Of a DNA stretch of 51,954 nucleotides, positions 16,290-25,625 are shown one piece after another (position 1 is the first letter of the stretch; each line of letters starts with the position of its first letter). Below the pieces are notes generated by a model that worked only from the letters and a program-made list of their open reading frames with translations, was not told where the DNA came from and did not search any database. Origin of the DNA: Alkalihalobacterium sp048323755. Lineage in GTDB: Bacteria > Bacillota > Bacilli > Bacillales > Bacillaceae_F. Location of the stretch: assembly GCF_048323755.1 (NCBI RefSeq), contig NZ_JBLWFS010000028.1, positions 1 through 51,954 of the forward strand, given 5' to 3'. Position numbers and translations under genes: made by a program.

Positions 16290-17696
16290 TTATTTAAATT
16301 GCCTCACGTAATCTTTGAGCGAACCCATGCTGAAAGTTGGGTAATAATCAATCCAACCGACATCGATTATCTCCTCACCTTCACCTCCATCAACGACAAT
16401 TCTCACAGGGGATTGGAAAGTCGCCAACTGTTGGTAGCTTTCCATTTCCTTCGGTTGAATCGTAAAAGTAACTATTTCACCTTCTTCAAATTCTTTATTT
16501 TTTGAAGAATCTTCCCAGGCAAAAGTAAAGTAATCATAAACTTCATTTGGAAACGGAACAGCTAATTCCTCAATCATTTGAAATGATTTTTTTACTTTAA
16601 AGGTTAAACTATACCCACTCGCATCACCACTCCCACCTTGAAGTTCCATATACTTCGATGGATCTATATTCAGTTCCGGTAATTCTAAATAATACAATTG
16701 GCCATTATTTTTCAAAAAATTACCGTAACTAAGTCTAAATTCACTATTTTCAAGATCTTTTAACCCTTCGTGATCCCCTGTTCTGAAACGTAACTGACCA
16801 ATCGCAAAATATCCTTCATAAAAAATCGTACTCTCCTGTTCAAATTCGTTATAAAAAGTAAATTGAGGTTCCATATCATCAGGTTTACCGTTATGTACGT
16901 AGTAAACACTCGCATAATCGTCTCCAGTAGTTGCAATAAAAGCAGGAAGAAGTAACGGCTCCTCTATACGCCATTGTTCAAGCCACAGTATACTTCCAGC
17001 CCATGATAAAATGATGACCACCAAAGCGGTTATCGTTAGTTTTTTTCGTGTAACATAAAATGGTTTGATCTGCTCCATTCCTTCTAATTCAACAAAAGTT
17101 TCCGTCTCAGCAATCTTTTTCATTCGATAAGCAGTCATTAAAACTCTAATAAAGGCAATAAAGCTTAATAACAATAAAAAAATAAACAAGATCGGAAGCC
17201 AACCAGGAAAGAGAACTACAAATGGCATACTAAAAAGCAACAAACCATTTACTGCGACATAAAAATTCCTACGCCTAATAAAGGTCAAACCCCATTGTTC
17301 TTCACTCGAATGTTTAACCAATTGAATATAATAGTTCATTAACAATATTACAAAAACAAGGGTTAGTACCTGCTCCACCCCATCTGCTATAAAGAATAGG
17401 TCAATGACAGGTAAATCAATTGTAAGAAATCCAGCCTGTTGCTGCATAGCCTGTTCAGTATCGACTCTTATGAACGAAGAAAACCAAGCTATAGCCGACA
17501 AGACAATCAGACCGTATGTCCATGGAACGAGTGTATTCACCCTTTCATTTTGCTTTACTACCTCCCGAAGCCCTGATAATACAAGTAAAAATCCGACAAA
17601 GTTAGGTAATAAAGACACACCATTAATGTCAAAGTTCAAAAACACAATTATAAGACCCCAAAAGATGGATGATAATCCAGGCTTGTAATAATTCAC
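16290..17696 (-). CDS. Polytopic membrane protein with large extracytoplasmic domain, unknown
   Basis: A 468-residue protein I cannot assign to a family. The first 240 residues contain roughly seven hydrophobic segments (for example SSIFWGLIIVFLNF and WLPILFIFLLLLSFIAFIRV); a basic linker leads to a final membrane segment (LTITALVVIILSWAGSILWL). The last 210 residues are hydrophilic and strand-rich, with SYGNFLKNNGQLYYLELPEL, and probably lie outside the cell. The GTG start at 17696 follows AAGGAGGGG. Convergent with the small gene at 16007. A sensor or wall-interacting role is only a guess from the layout. Confidence 0.7.
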   Translation of the reverse strand: MNYYKPGLSSIFWGLIIVFLNFDINGVSLLPNFVGFLLVLSGLREVVKQNERVNTLVPWTYGLIVLSAIAWFSSFIRVDTEQAMQQQAGFLTIDLPVIDLFFIADGVEQVLTLVFVILLMNYYIQLVKHSSEEQWGLTFIRRRNFYVAVNGLLLFSMPFVVLFPGWLPILFIFLLLLSFIAFIRVLMTAYRMKKIAETETFVELEGMEQIKPFYVTRKKLTITALVVIILSWAGSILWLEQWRIEEPLLLPAFIATTGDDYASVYYVHNGKPDDMEPQFTFYNEFEQESTIFYEGYFAIGQLRFRTGDHEGLKDLENSEFRLSYGNFLKNNGQLYYLELPELNIDPSKYMELQGGSGDASGYSLTFKVKKSFQMIEELAVPFPNEVYDYFTFAWEDSSKNKEFEEGEIVTFTIQPKEMESYQQLATFQSPVRIVVDGGEGEEIIDVGWIDYYPTFSMGSLKDYVRQFK

Positions 17697-17887
17697 TTCT
17701 TCCCCTCCTTAAATTATAATTATTATTAATAAGGATTGATTATTTTTTGAAACATGATATTATTATAACTATAAGATTTATTTTTCTACTAAACTACTCT
17801 AATGAGCTAATCTTACCATCTTAATCCAGAAATTACACAGGGATCTTAATAAACTTATATATATTAAATTGAAGAGGTGTGAACTCT

Positions 17888-17998
17888 ATGCACAAAAAGC
17901 CCGTATGCCCTAAATGCCATGCCGCAGTTAAACAGTTAAAGCATAGTACACTATGTAAATGCGGTGTGAAGTTTAAAAACATTAAAACCATTGCTTAA
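17888..17998 (+). CDS. 36-residue zinc-ribbon microprotein
   Basis: A very short gene: MHKKPVCPKCHAAVKQ starts it and KNIKTIA ends it. CPKC near the start and CKC 16 residues later give four cysteines in a minimal zinc-ribbon pattern. AGAGGTG lies 10 bases before ATG 17888 and a good terminator follows, which supports a real transcription unit. The function is unknown; such ribbons usually bind nucleic acid or act as protein adaptors. Confidence 0.62.
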   Translation: MHKKPVCPKCHAAVKQLKHSTLCKCGVKFKNIKTIA

Positions 17999-18038
17999 TA
18001 ACTGTCGTATGTATCTTAAAATAGCTGCACTATTAAAA

Positions 18039-18070
18039 AGAGCTTGAGAATATTCTCAAACTCTTTTTTT
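18039..18070 (+). terminator. Terminator after the zinc-ribbon microprotein
   Basis: GAG-C-TTGAGAA, loop TA, TTCTCAA-A-CTC with one internal mismatch, followed by seven T. Confidence 0.82.
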
Positions 18071-18177
18071 GTTGCATTAAAGTAGCGTTAATGATGATTA
18101 TTAATCCTTATGGGTAACATAAAGAAAAATTTCTTGTGTCTATTACTTTTAAATATCGTCACAATTCTAGTACATTA

Positions 18178-19623
18178 TTACCCTAACTTAATCCCCACAA
18201 ACTTAATGTCTGTCATATCTTCAACAGCGTATTTTACGCCTTCTTTACCAACACCACTTAACTTAACACCACCGTATGGGTAGTTATCTTGACGGTAGGT
18301 AGACATTTCATTAATCCACACTCCACCCGTTTCTAACTCATCGGCCAAGCGCATCGCACGGTTAATGTCTTTTGTAAAGACACCTGCTTGAAGACCAAAG
18401 TCCGAATCATTAGCGTAGCCAATTACTTCCTCTTCTGTTTCAAACGGAATAATCGATACGATTGGAGCAAATACCTCTTGGCAAACAACCTTCATTTGCG
18501 GTTCAACATTTACGAGAACAGTTGGTTCAAATAAATTCCCTGAACGTGTTCCACCAGTTAAAAGTGTAGCTCCCTGGTCTCGTGCTTCGGCTACCCACTC
18601 TGCTGCACGAATGGCGGCCTCTTCTGTAATCATTGGTCCGATATCCGTTGTTTCCTCTTTTGGATTTCCTACTTTTAACTCTTTTACCTGTCGGACAAAC
18701 TTATCTTGAAATTGTTGAAACACGCCTTTTTGAACATATATTCGCTGAGCTGAAATACAAACTTGACCAGCAAAAGCAAATGCCCCTTTTACTAGACTAG
18801 TAGCCGCTGTTTCTATATCACCATCACTAAATATAATATTAGGAGAGTTTGAACCTAATTCTAACGTTACTTTTTTAAGTCCCGCTTGGTTTTTAATAAT
18901 TTTCCCTACTGTTGGGCTTCCTGTAAAAGTGATCTTACTAACACGATCATCCGTTACAAGCTTTTCACCCACCTCTGACCCGATACCCATTACAAGGTTT
19001 AATGCCCCTTTTGGGAGACCGGCTTCTTCAAATAATTTCGCTAACATATAAGAAGTAAAAGGTGTTTTTTCCGCTGGTTTTAAAACAACGGTGTTCCCCG
19101 CTGCAAAAGCCGGGCCTAATTTGTGCAAGGCTAAGTTTAAGGGGAAATTAAATGGTGTGATTGCAACAACGACGCCTATTGGTATCCGCCGAACCATACC
19201 GATACGGTTTTCACCGCCAACGGCACTATCCATTGGAACGAGCTCCCCTTTTATTTTTTTCGCTTCATCAGCAGCAAAGTAAAGTACCTGAACAGCACGG
19301 CCTACCTCACCACGTGCATCGCGAATTGGCTTACCGGCTTCTAGTGCTAAAACTTGGGCAAACTCCTTTGTTCTTTCAGCTAAAAGGTCACCTGTTCTCC
19401 TTAAGATTTCTGCACGGCGATGAGCCGGCATCCTTTTCATCGTACTTCGAAAAACATTTTGTGATGTTGCTAAAGCTAACTCAATATCTTCATCAGAAGC
19501 TAAGTCAATTGTTCCAAGAACTTCACCATCAAAAGGTTTTTTTACTTCTAAGCTTTTTCTACCCGAACCTTTTCGTTCTTCACCATTAATTAATGAGCCA
19601 TAATGTAAAGGGGTACTAGGCAT
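18178..19623 (-). CDS. NAD(P)-dependent aldehyde dehydrogenase
   Basis: A 481-residue soluble aldehyde dehydrogenase oxidising an aldehyde to its acid. The catalytic Glu is in LELGSNSPNI (about residue 257) and the nucleophilic Cys in FAGQVCISAQR (about 291); TPFNFPLNLALHK and FTGSPTVGKII mark the cofactor fold. It resembles the YfmT/glyceraldehyde-3-phosphate-type branch (GGVKLSGVGKEGVKYAVEDMT near the end). AGGAGGAGAT precedes ATG 19623. The NfrA-like gene lies 59 bases upstream on the same strand, so the two may share a transcript. Substrate cannot be told. Confidence 0.9.
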   Translation of the reverse strand: MPSTPLHYGSLINGEERKGSGRKSLEVKKPFDGEVLGTIDLASDEDIELALATSQNVFRSTMKRMPAHRRAEILRRTGDLLAERTKEFAQVLALEAGKPIRDARGEVGRAVQVLYFAADEAKKIKGELVPMDSAVGGENRIGMVRRIPIGVVVAITPFNFPLNLALHKLGPAFAAGNTVVLKPAEKTPFTSYMLAKLFEEAGLPKGALNLVMGIGSEVGEKLVTDDRVSKITFTGSPTVGKIIKNQAGLKKVTLELGSNSPNIIFSDGDIETAATSLVKGAFAFAGQVCISAQRIYVQKGVFQQFQDKFVRQVKELKVGNPKEETTDIGPMITEEAAIRAAEWVAEARDQGATLLTGGTRSGNLFEPTVLVNVEPQMKVVCQEVFAPIVSIIPFETEEEVIGYANDSDFGLQAGVFTKDINRAMRLADELETGGVWINEMSTYRQDNYPYGGVKLSGVGKEGVKYAVEDMTDIKFVGIKLG

Positions 19624-19682
19624 GTCTATCTCCTCCTAAACGTTTCTAATTTAAAAGAAAACCTGGCCTTTATCTATTTCAA

Positions 19683-20432
19683 CTATCTACGCGAAAATCC
19701 TTTCCCTTCAATAAATTCCTTCATATATTGGCGCTTTGGATTAGACAACATTTGTGCCATTTGTTCGGTCCACGTGTCCTTCCTCTTGCCGTTTGTTCTT
19801 TGGTCATAATAGGAGGAAATTAACTCATTGTAGTCTTTTAACTGATCTTTTAAGACACTATTATTCTCATTATAGCTATCTTCATGATAAATATGTTCAA
19901 GTGGTAAGCGTGGTTTTACATCAGGCGATTGACCAGGATAACCAACAGATAAACCAAACAACGGAATTACTTTTTTCGGTACATTCAAAAGTTGACACAC
20001 CTCTATAAGATTATTCCGTATGCCACCAATATACACGATCCCAAGTCCCATTGACTCCGCAGCAATAGAAGCATTTTGCGCTGCTAATGCTGTATCTATC
20101 AGTGAAACCATAAACTTCTCTGTACTTTCTAGTGCATCTGATAAATCTTTACCTTCCATTTCACTAATGAGTTCATGTCGGTGCAAGTCCGCACAAAACA
20201 CAAAGAAATGTCCGTTTTTGGCTACATACTCTTGGTTTCCAGCCAGTTCAGCTAATTTTTCTTTTTTCTGTTGATCTTTAACGCCAATGATCGAGTATGC
20301 TTGGATAAAGCTCGACGTTGAGGCTGCTTGGGCACTTTTTACAATTGTTTCAATTTGCTCTTTCGTTAGTGGACGCTCTTGAAACTTACGTACTGATTTG
20401 TGATTAAGTAGAGTTTCAATCGTTTTGTTCAA
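19683..20432 (-). CDS. nfrA: NADPH-dependent FMN oxidoreductase, NfrA/NfsA family
   Basis: A flavin reductase/nitroreductase of about 249 residues. HKSVRKFQERPLT near the start is the FMN-binding beginning of the NfsA/FRP group; SFIQAYSIIGV, GLGIVYIGGIRN and LFGLSVGYPGQSPDVKPRLP match B. subtilis NfrA. It would use NADPH to reduce FMN, nitroaromatics or disulfides in the cytoplasm. The frame opens at TTG 20441, but AAGGAGT abuts that codon; TTG 20432, 8 bases from the site, is the better start. Confidence 0.9.
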   Translation of the reverse strand: MNKTIETLLNHKSVRKFQERPLTKEQIETIVKSAQAASTSSFIQAYSIIGVKDQQKKEKLAELAGNQEYVAKNGHFFVFCADLHRHELISEMEGKDLSDALESTEKFMVSLIDTALAAQNASIAAESMGLGIVYIGGIRNNLIEVCQLLNVPKKVIPLFGLSVGYPGQSPDVKPRLPLEHIYHEDSYNENNSVLKDQLKDYNELISSYYDQRTNGKRKDTWTEQMAQMLSNPKRQYMKEFIEGKGFSRR

Positions 20433-20617
20433 TTTATCCAACTCCTTCTTTATATATTGCTTTTTAACGAGATATTCGGGTTATCTTTCTAAATGGCAGT
20501 TTTCATATACTTTATTGCTATCGTTGCTCCAAGATGCGAGCTAGCGAGCTATTTAACAGAGAAAAATTACAAATACTCCTCCCCTGTATATGAGGAAAGG
20601 AGTTTTCTGTTAAGTCA

Positions 20618-22117
20618 TTAGAATTGGTAAATTTCACCGTACTTTTTACGAAGGTAGTTCACAAGATAGCTTGAATTAATTCCTTCTCCAGTAATATCTT
20701 TTAAGATTTCTACAGGCTTTTTCATTTTTCCATATTGATGTACATTATTTGTTAACCATTCTTTGATTGGTTGAATGTTATTTTCAGCTAATAACTCTCC
20801 ATAATTAGGAAGGTCCTTATCCATTGCTGCTTTCATTTGTGCTGAGTAAATATAACCTAAAGCATAAGAAGGGAAGTATCCAAAAGCTCCACCTGACCAG
20901 TGCACATCTTGAAGCACGCCTTCTGCATCATTCGTTGGACGGACACCTAAGTACTCTTCCATTTTGTCGTTCCAAATTTGTGGAAGATCTTTTACTTCAA
21001 TTTCATCACTGAATAAACCTTTTTCAATTTCATAACGTACAATAACATGAAGAGCATAAGTCATTTCATCTGCCTCAATACGAATAAGCGATGGGCCTGC
21101 CACATTAATTGCTCGGTAAAAATCTTCTAATGAAACATTATCAAACTGACCATTTGAATGTTTTTGTAATAACGGGTAATTTACTTTCCAGAATGAAGGA
21201 TGACGTCCAATCATATTCTCAAAGAACAATGACTGCGACTCATGGATCCCCATGGACGTACCATCACAAAGCGGTGTGCCAATTAAATCTCTAGAAATGT
21301 TTTGTTCATACACCGCATGACCACATTCATGAATCGTACCAAAAATAGCAGTGCGGAAATCCTTTTCGTCATACTTTGTTGTTACACGAACATCATTAGG
21401 ATTTAAACTAATTGCAAACGGATGTACAGTTTCATCCAGGCGCCCCGATTCAAAGTCATACCCTAAGTTATTTAAAATTTCCAAGCTTAATTGACGTTGT
21501 TTTTCTTTTGGGAAATGTTCAAATAAAAAGTCTGTTTTCGGTTGCTGACTTGAATCTTTTACAGCTTGAACTAGAGGAACTAATTCTTTACGTAAGTTTC
21601 CAAATACCTCATCTAGAATGTCTACTGTAATCCCAGGCTCATAATCATCTAATAATGTGTTGTATTTATGCCCTTCGTAGCCCCAATAGTCTAAAAAGCG
21701 CTTTTTCGTTTCCACAATTTTTTCTAAATAGGGTTGGAACATTGCAAAGTCTGACTTTGCTTTTGCTTGTTCCCATACGGCTTCAGACTTTGACTCAAGG
21801 ATAACATACTCTTTAAATTCTTTTTCAGGGATCTTTTTGTTACGGTCATAATTTTTCTTGCATTCCTCAACCGTTTTTCTTGTAATTTCTGAAACAACTT
21901 CACTTTCACTTAAGGCCTCTATGTATTCTTTCATTTGATCTGAAGTAGACATGTTGAAAATTTCAGTAGACAGTGTACCAATTACTTCAGAGCGTTGCTC
22001 GACACCTTTTCTTGGAGCTCCTGTGCGCAGGTCCCAAAACATTAACGAACGAGCCTCGCTAAAGTTTTCCATTTTTTTAACGTACTCTAAAAAATCTTTT
22101 TCGATTTCTTTTGACAT
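20618..22117 (-). CDS. ypwA: M32 metallocarboxypeptidase
   Basis: A 499-residue zinc or cobalt carboxypeptidase of the thermostable carboxypeptidase (Taq/BsuCP) family, removing C-terminal residues from peptides in the cytoplasm. The active-site HECGH is in GTIHECGHAVYEQ (about residue 264), the third ligand in GIHESQSLFFEN, and the family GLIRIEADE-like stretch is present as SLIRIEADEMTYALH. Full length for the family. ATG 22117 has GAGAGGAT upstream at slightly long spacing. In B. subtilis ypwA also lies near ypsC/rnpB, which supports the symbol. Confidence 0.92.
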   Translation of the reverse strand: MSKEIEKDFLEYVKKMENFSEARSLMFWDLRTGAPRKGVEQRSEVIGTLSTEIFNMSTSDQMKEYIEALSESEVVSEITRKTVEECKKNYDRNKKIPEKEFKEYVILESKSEAVWEQAKAKSDFAMFQPYLEKIVETKKRFLDYWGYEGHKYNTLLDDYEPGITVDILDEVFGNLRKELVPLVQAVKDSSQQPKTDFLFEHFPKEKQRQLSLEILNNLGYDFESGRLDETVHPFAISLNPNDVRVTTKYDEKDFRTAIFGTIHECGHAVYEQNISRDLIGTPLCDGTSMGIHESQSLFFENMIGRHPSFWKVNYPLLQKHSNGQFDNVSLEDFYRAINVAGPSLIRIEADEMTYALHVIVRYEIEKGLFSDEIEVKDLPQIWNDKMEEYLGVRPTNDAEGVLQDVHWSGGAFGYFPSYALGYIYSAQMKAAMDKDLPNYGELLAENNIQPIKEWLTNNVHQYGKMKKPVEILKDITGEGINSSYLVNYLRKKYGEIYQF

Positions 22118-22262
22118 CTCTTATGCATCCTCTCTTATTTAACAATATTTCGAAAAATGAAATACACTTTTTATTATAAATTTTCTTATAGCAAATGTTA
22201 ACTATTTTCACTCGACAAAGAAATTTGTTATGATGTTCTGTATGAAAGAGGAGGTAACAACA

Positions 22263-22568
22263 ATGAATGTAACTATTACGCCTGAAGCTGCTCGCTTTTA
22301 CAAACAAGAAGTTCTTTCAAATAAAGACCAACCACTAAGACTTTTTGTTCGTGTTGGAGGAGTCGGCTCGGGCGGTTTTTCAGTAGGTGTGAGCAAAGAA
22401 GACCCGACAAGCCATTGTTATCAAACAACTGTAGAAGGCATTACCTTCTTTATTACTGAAGATGATGCTTGGTACTTTAAAGGCATGACGATAGATTACA
22501 ATGAAGATTTAAATATGATGATATTTACTAACCCACAATTTGAAGATATCAACCACCCTAGACAATAG
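22263..22568 (+). CDS. yneR: HesB/IscA-fold protein, YneR-like, lacking the cluster cysteines
   Basis: A 101-residue protein with the HesB/YadR/YfhF fold: ITPEAARFYKQEV, then LRLFVRVGGVGSGGFSVGV, VEGITFFITEDDAWYFKG and TIDYNEDLNMMIFTNPQFE. True IscA/SufA carriers have three cysteines that bind an Fe-S cluster; only one Cys is present here (SHCYQT), out of place, so cluster carriage is unlikely. AGAGGAGG precedes ATG 22263. It is divergent from the carboxypeptidase gene and ends in a long-stem terminator. The function of this cysteine-less branch is unknown. Confidence 0.8.
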   Translation: MNVTITPEAARFYKQEVLSNKDQPLRLFVRVGGVGSGGFSVGVSKEDPTSHCYQTTVEGITFFITEDDAWYFKGMTIDYNEDLNMMIFTNPQFEDINHPRQ

Positions 22569-22573
22569 AAAGC

Positions 22574-22657
22574 GGCTGACTCGTAATATCACTTCTGTTA
22601 ATATACAAAGGTCTTTATTATGTATATTACAGCGACGATGTTTAGAGTCAGCCTTTT
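22574..22657. terminator. Long-stem nested terminator between convergent genes
   Basis: Outer arms GGCTGACTC (22574-22582) and GAGTCAGCC (22645-22653) enclose an inner perfect 9-bp hairpin, TAATATACA/TGTATATTA (22599-22629). TTTT follows on the plus strand. It lies between yneR and the minus-strand DUF2564-like gene. A similar outer stem recurs at 28145-28231. Confidence 0.6.
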
Positions 22658-22733
22658 CCCATTTATTGGTTTGTTCCAAAATATGATGTCTTGTTTTCTA
22701 TATCATAAATAAGGAGCATCAAAAAAATGCTCC

Positions 22734-22982
22734 TTATTTCTTTGCTTCTTCCAATTGGTGATCAATTTTCTCGATTAACTCAGATGAGATTTCAAAAAAA
22801 CGCTCATCAATACCCGTTTGATGCGACGCTGCAGTATAATATTGTTTCTTTGCTTGTTGCACCGCCTCAGTTGCCGCTTGTAACTGATCTTCATCCATAC
22901 TCATGGTAGCTTGTCCTACCATACGTTCTGCGGCTTTAATTGCCATTTCTACTTGTTTTAAATCGTTATAAGGCTCTGACAT
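22734..22982 (-). CDS. DUF2564-like small helical protein
   Basis: An 82-residue, fully helical protein (YNDLKQVEMAIKAAERMVGQ, then MDEDQLQAATEAVQQAKKQY) that I match from memory to DUF2564, found beside ypsC/gpsB genes in Bacillaceae. Heptad-like spacing suggests a coiled coil. AAAGGTGG lies upstream of ATG 22982 at rather long spacing. No function is known. Confidence 0.72.
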   Translation of the reverse strand: MSEPYNDLKQVEMAIKAAERMVGQATMSMDEDQLQAATEAVQQAKKQYYTAASHQTGIDERFFEISSELIEKIDHQLEEAKK

Positions 22983-23270
22983 ATACTATATTCCACCTTT
23001 CGTTCATATAGTGATATTGTATGTCTAATCCATTTAAAATATTCACTACCAAGTTTACATAAAAAAAATATTGCAAACTACTATAGGCATACATAAAATA
23101 AATAACTGTTTCTGTATACTTCCATATCTCTAGCTTCGACGCTAGACATGAAGAACTCTCTTTATGAAATCTTGTTCAATTGAATAGTTAAAACGATTCA
23201 TTGGATAAAATTGTGTAGTACGGGAAAATTAAACCTTATTAACTGGAAGAAGATAAGGTGGAACAGTTTC

Positions 23271-23801
23271 ATGCATTTTGCATTAACGTTATTAGTGATC
23301 ATAGCCGTTTGGGTTAAGGGTGATTATAAAAACTGGCAAAAGTACCATACAACGATGCTTTACTATGCACTCGGAAACCTAACCTACAACTTTCTTTGTG
23401 CTAATTATTTACTGTGGAAGCTAGATCCCGACATTATGCCTAACCACTCAATGACTGAGATGTTGTATACGTTTGTTGTTTTCCCTGGAACGATATTAAT
23501 GTTTTTACGACATTACCCTAAGACATTTGGAAAACAAATTATGCACAATGTTATTTGGATTGTCATTTATGTAGGGATTGAATATTTTTTCCTCAAAACG
23601 GGACGAATATATTATCAATTTGGATGGAACTTAGGATGGTCGGCTTTTCTCGTAGCAATTATGTTTCCGATGTTTCGATTACACCATAAACGACCACTGC
23701 TTACTTATATCATTTCAGTAATTATAACCATTTTCTTTGTTTGGGTTTTTGATGTCCCTGTCGATGTACCGATTGAAGAGAGACCTGGGTATGATATGTG
23801 A
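23271..23801 (+). CDS. CBO0543-family membrane protein
   Basis: A 176-residue integral membrane protein with about five hydrophobic helices, matched from memory to the CBO0543 family of Firmicutes. Recognisable stretches are YYALGNLTYNFLCANYLLWK, HSMTEMLYTFVVFPGTILMF, LKTGRIYYQFGWNLGWS and a closing hydrophobic helix. The frame is open from TTG 23211, but AAGGTGG stands 9 bases before ATG 23271, chosen here. The 288 bases upstream hold no other gene, only a small CTAGC/GCTAG hairpin near 23131. Function unknown. Confidence 0.78.
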   Translation: MHFALTLLVIIAVWVKGDYKNWQKYHTTMLYYALGNLTYNFLCANYLLWKLDPDIMPNHSMTEMLYTFVVFPGTILMFLRHYPKTFGKQIMHNVIWIVIYVGIEYFFLKTGRIYYQFGWNLGWSAFLVAIMFPMFRLHHKRPLLTYIISVIITIFFVWVFDVPVDVPIEERPGYDM

Positions 23802-23804
23802 ATA

Positions 23805-23848
23805 GAAAAAAAGACGCCAAAGTAGTGGATTACTTTGGCGTCTTTTTT
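23805..23848. terminator. Bidirectional terminator
   Basis: AAGACGCCAAAGTA and TACTTTGGCGTCTT form a perfect 14-bp stem with loop GTGGAT; an A run on the left and a T run on the right make it a terminator for both the plus-strand membrane gene and the minus-strand methyltransferase gene. Confidence 0.88.
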
Positions 23849-25006
23849 CTATTCGTTTGACGGGGCAACTGGTTTAGGTGGTCGCGGTCCCCAATATTGA
23901 TATAGATCAGTTTTGATTTTCCCATTATATAATTTCCGCTTTTTTGTCGCCTTTTTCCCATATAACTCTTCAAATTGTTCATTTGAAGTTAACACATAAA
24001 TGGACCATGTTGGAATATGTTCTTGAAAGATTTTACCCATCTCTTTATATAATTGAGCAACTTGATCTTTTTCACCTAAACGTTCCCCATATGGCGGATT
24101 AGCAATTACACAGCCATATTCTCGCTTCGCTCGAAGGTCCGTTACTTGCATTTGCTTGAAGCGAATAATATCGTTAAATCCAGCTTCAGCCGCATTGTGC
24201 TCAGATAATTCAATCATTCTGTGATCTATATCTGTTCCTAGAATATCTAACTCTTGATCATATTTGGCTAAATCCTCAACTTCCATTCTTGCTTGATCCC
24301 ATTTATCTTGACCAATCCAGCCCCATTGCTCTGAAGCAAATTCTCGCATAAATCCAGGTGCTATATTTTGCCCGATCATTGCGGCTTCAATTGGCAGAGT
24401 TCCTGATCCGCAAAATGGATCGATTAAAGGCTTGTCCGCTTTCCAATTTGTAAGCATAATAAGTGCCGACGCTAACGTTTCCTTTAATGGGGCTTGGTTG
24501 GATCGGTATCGGTACCCACGCTTATGTAACCCATCTCCACTTGCATCTATCGTTAACGTCGCTATATCTTTATGTATCGCAACTTCAATTCGATAGAGTG
24601 GGCCATCTTCCTTAAACCAATCGGTACGGTACTTTTTCTTTAAGCTTTCTACGACTGCTTTTTTGACGATCGCTTGACAGTCAGATACACTAAATAACTG
24701 TGATTTGACCGATTTCCCTATTACTGGAAATTCCGCGTTTGCTGGAATGAAATCAGCCCACGGAAGAGCTTTTGTTTTATCAAATAACTCTTCAAAGCTT
24801 AGTGCTTTAAATTCACCGACTCTAACTTTAATACGGTCAGCCGTTCTTAACCATAAATTCGAACGACAAATCGCCATCGGATCGGCTGTGTATATAATTC
24901 GTCCATTTTCAACGGTTACATCTTCGTATCCTAAATCTCTTACTTCTTTTGCTACTAGCGCTTCAAGTCCCATTGTCGCTGTAGCGATTAACGTCACTTT
25001 ATCCAT
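23849..25006 (-). CDS. ypsC: THUMP-domain RNA methyltransferase (RlmL/YpsC type)
   Basis: A 385-residue SAM-dependent N2-guanine methyltransferase acting on 23S rRNA. The N-terminal half contains ferredoxin-like and THUMP parts that bind RNA (about 1-155). The Rossmann half has PLIDPFCGSGTLPIEAA as SAM motif I (about 190) and the catalytic IANPPYGERLG (about 295). The frame opens at TTG 25012, but AGGTGATT stands 6 bases before ATG 25006. Its place next to rnpB and gpsB is conserved in Bacillus. Exact target (m2G2445-type) is by homology only. Confidence 0.9.
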   Translation of the reverse strand: MDKVTLIATATMGLEALVAKEVRDLGYEDVTVENGRIIYTADPMAICRSNLWLRTADRIKVRVGEFKALSFEELFDKTKALPWADFIPANAEFPVIGKSVKSQLFSVSDCQAIVKKAVVESLKKKYRTDWFKEDGPLYRIEVAIHKDIATLTIDASGDGLHKRGYRYRSNQAPLKETLASALIMLTNWKADKPLIDPFCGSGTLPIEAAMIGQNIAPGFMREFASEQWGWIGQDKWDQARMEVEDLAKYDQELDILGTDIDHRMIELSEHNAAEAGFNDIIRFKQMQVTDLRAKREYGCVIANPPYGERLGEKDQVAQLYKEMGKIFQEHIPTWSIYVLTSNEQFEELYGKKATKKRKLYNGKIKTDLYQYWGPRPPKPVAPSNE

Positions 25007-25105
25007 TTTCAATCACCTACATTATAGTCTTTCCCTATTATAGTCATGTTCAATCGAAATCACAAATAAGGATGTTTGACCAGCATTTCCCATTAAAAAA
25101 GAGCA

Positions 25106-25133
25106 AATAAAAAAGCCCTAATACTGTGGGCTT
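25106..25133 (-). terminator. Terminator of the RNase P RNA
   Basis: Minus strand: AAGCCC, loop of 9, GGGCTT, then TTTTATT. It lies a few bases after the RNase P 3' end. Confidence 0.78.
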
Positions 25134-25142
25134 AACAGTCAT

Positions 25143-25549
25143 CATTTTAGCGTTCGATAAGCCATGTTTTGTCCCGTTGTACTGCAAGCGGTGATGAGCC
25201 TCGTACTCTGGGGGTAATCATCTATCTACAGGTGACTAGTCACCTGTCCCTCTATCCGTTGAATTCCTTCAAGAGGGTGCCCCTACCATAGTTTGGGTTT
25301 CTCGCTCGAGGGGTTTACCCGTTCCACTCCACTTGTTTCCAAGCGGACTACGTCACTGTGGCACTTTCAGAAGCATCACACCATATCCTAAAGGACGTAG
25401 GTGCTTACCTCGCCGTTAGCCCAGTCAAAACCAGACTACCCTAGCTTATGAATTCGCTAGGCACGAACACTACGACCATCTCAGATCGTGCGAGCATGGA
25501 CTTTCCTCTATATCATCAAGTGATATAGCAATTACCTGAACGCTAAATG
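25143..25549 (-). ncRNA. rnpB: RNase P RNA, Bacillus type B
   Basis: About 405 bases matching the B. subtilis-type ribozyme that matures tRNA 5' ends. On the minus strand the order of conserved strings is GAGGAAAGTCCATGCTCGCA, GTGTTCGTGCCTAGCGAA, GAAAGTGCCACAGTGACG, GTGGAACGGGTAAACCCC, CGAGCGAGAAACCCAAA, GGTAGGGG, TAGATAGATGATTACC and ACAAAACATGGCTTA. The ends pair as P1 (TAGCGTTC with GAACGCTA). The exact 5' and 3' ends are approximate. Confidence 0.97.
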
Positions 25550-25574
25550 CTGTTTTGTCTTATCGACAACTATT

Positions 25575-25603
25575 ATTATATTACGATATAGCTGCAGGGT
25601 CAA
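25575..25603 (-). promoter_or_regulatory. Sigma-A promoter of rnpB
   Basis: Minus strand: TTGACC (25603-25598), 17-base spacer, TATAAT (25580-25575). The start point would be near 25568, about 20 bases before the mature RNA. Confidence 0.85.
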
Positions 25604-25625
25604 CTGGTACTACATTGTAGAGCAG

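Noticed and set aside
19091..19589. Plus-strand open frames opposite the aldehyde dehydrogenase
   Set aside because: Composition follows the opposite strand; no start signals; the real gene is unmistakable.
20560..20612. Terminator after the carboxypeptidase gene (ACTCCT/AGGAGT)
   Set aside because: Only 6 bp with a large loop and no U tract; too weak to list.
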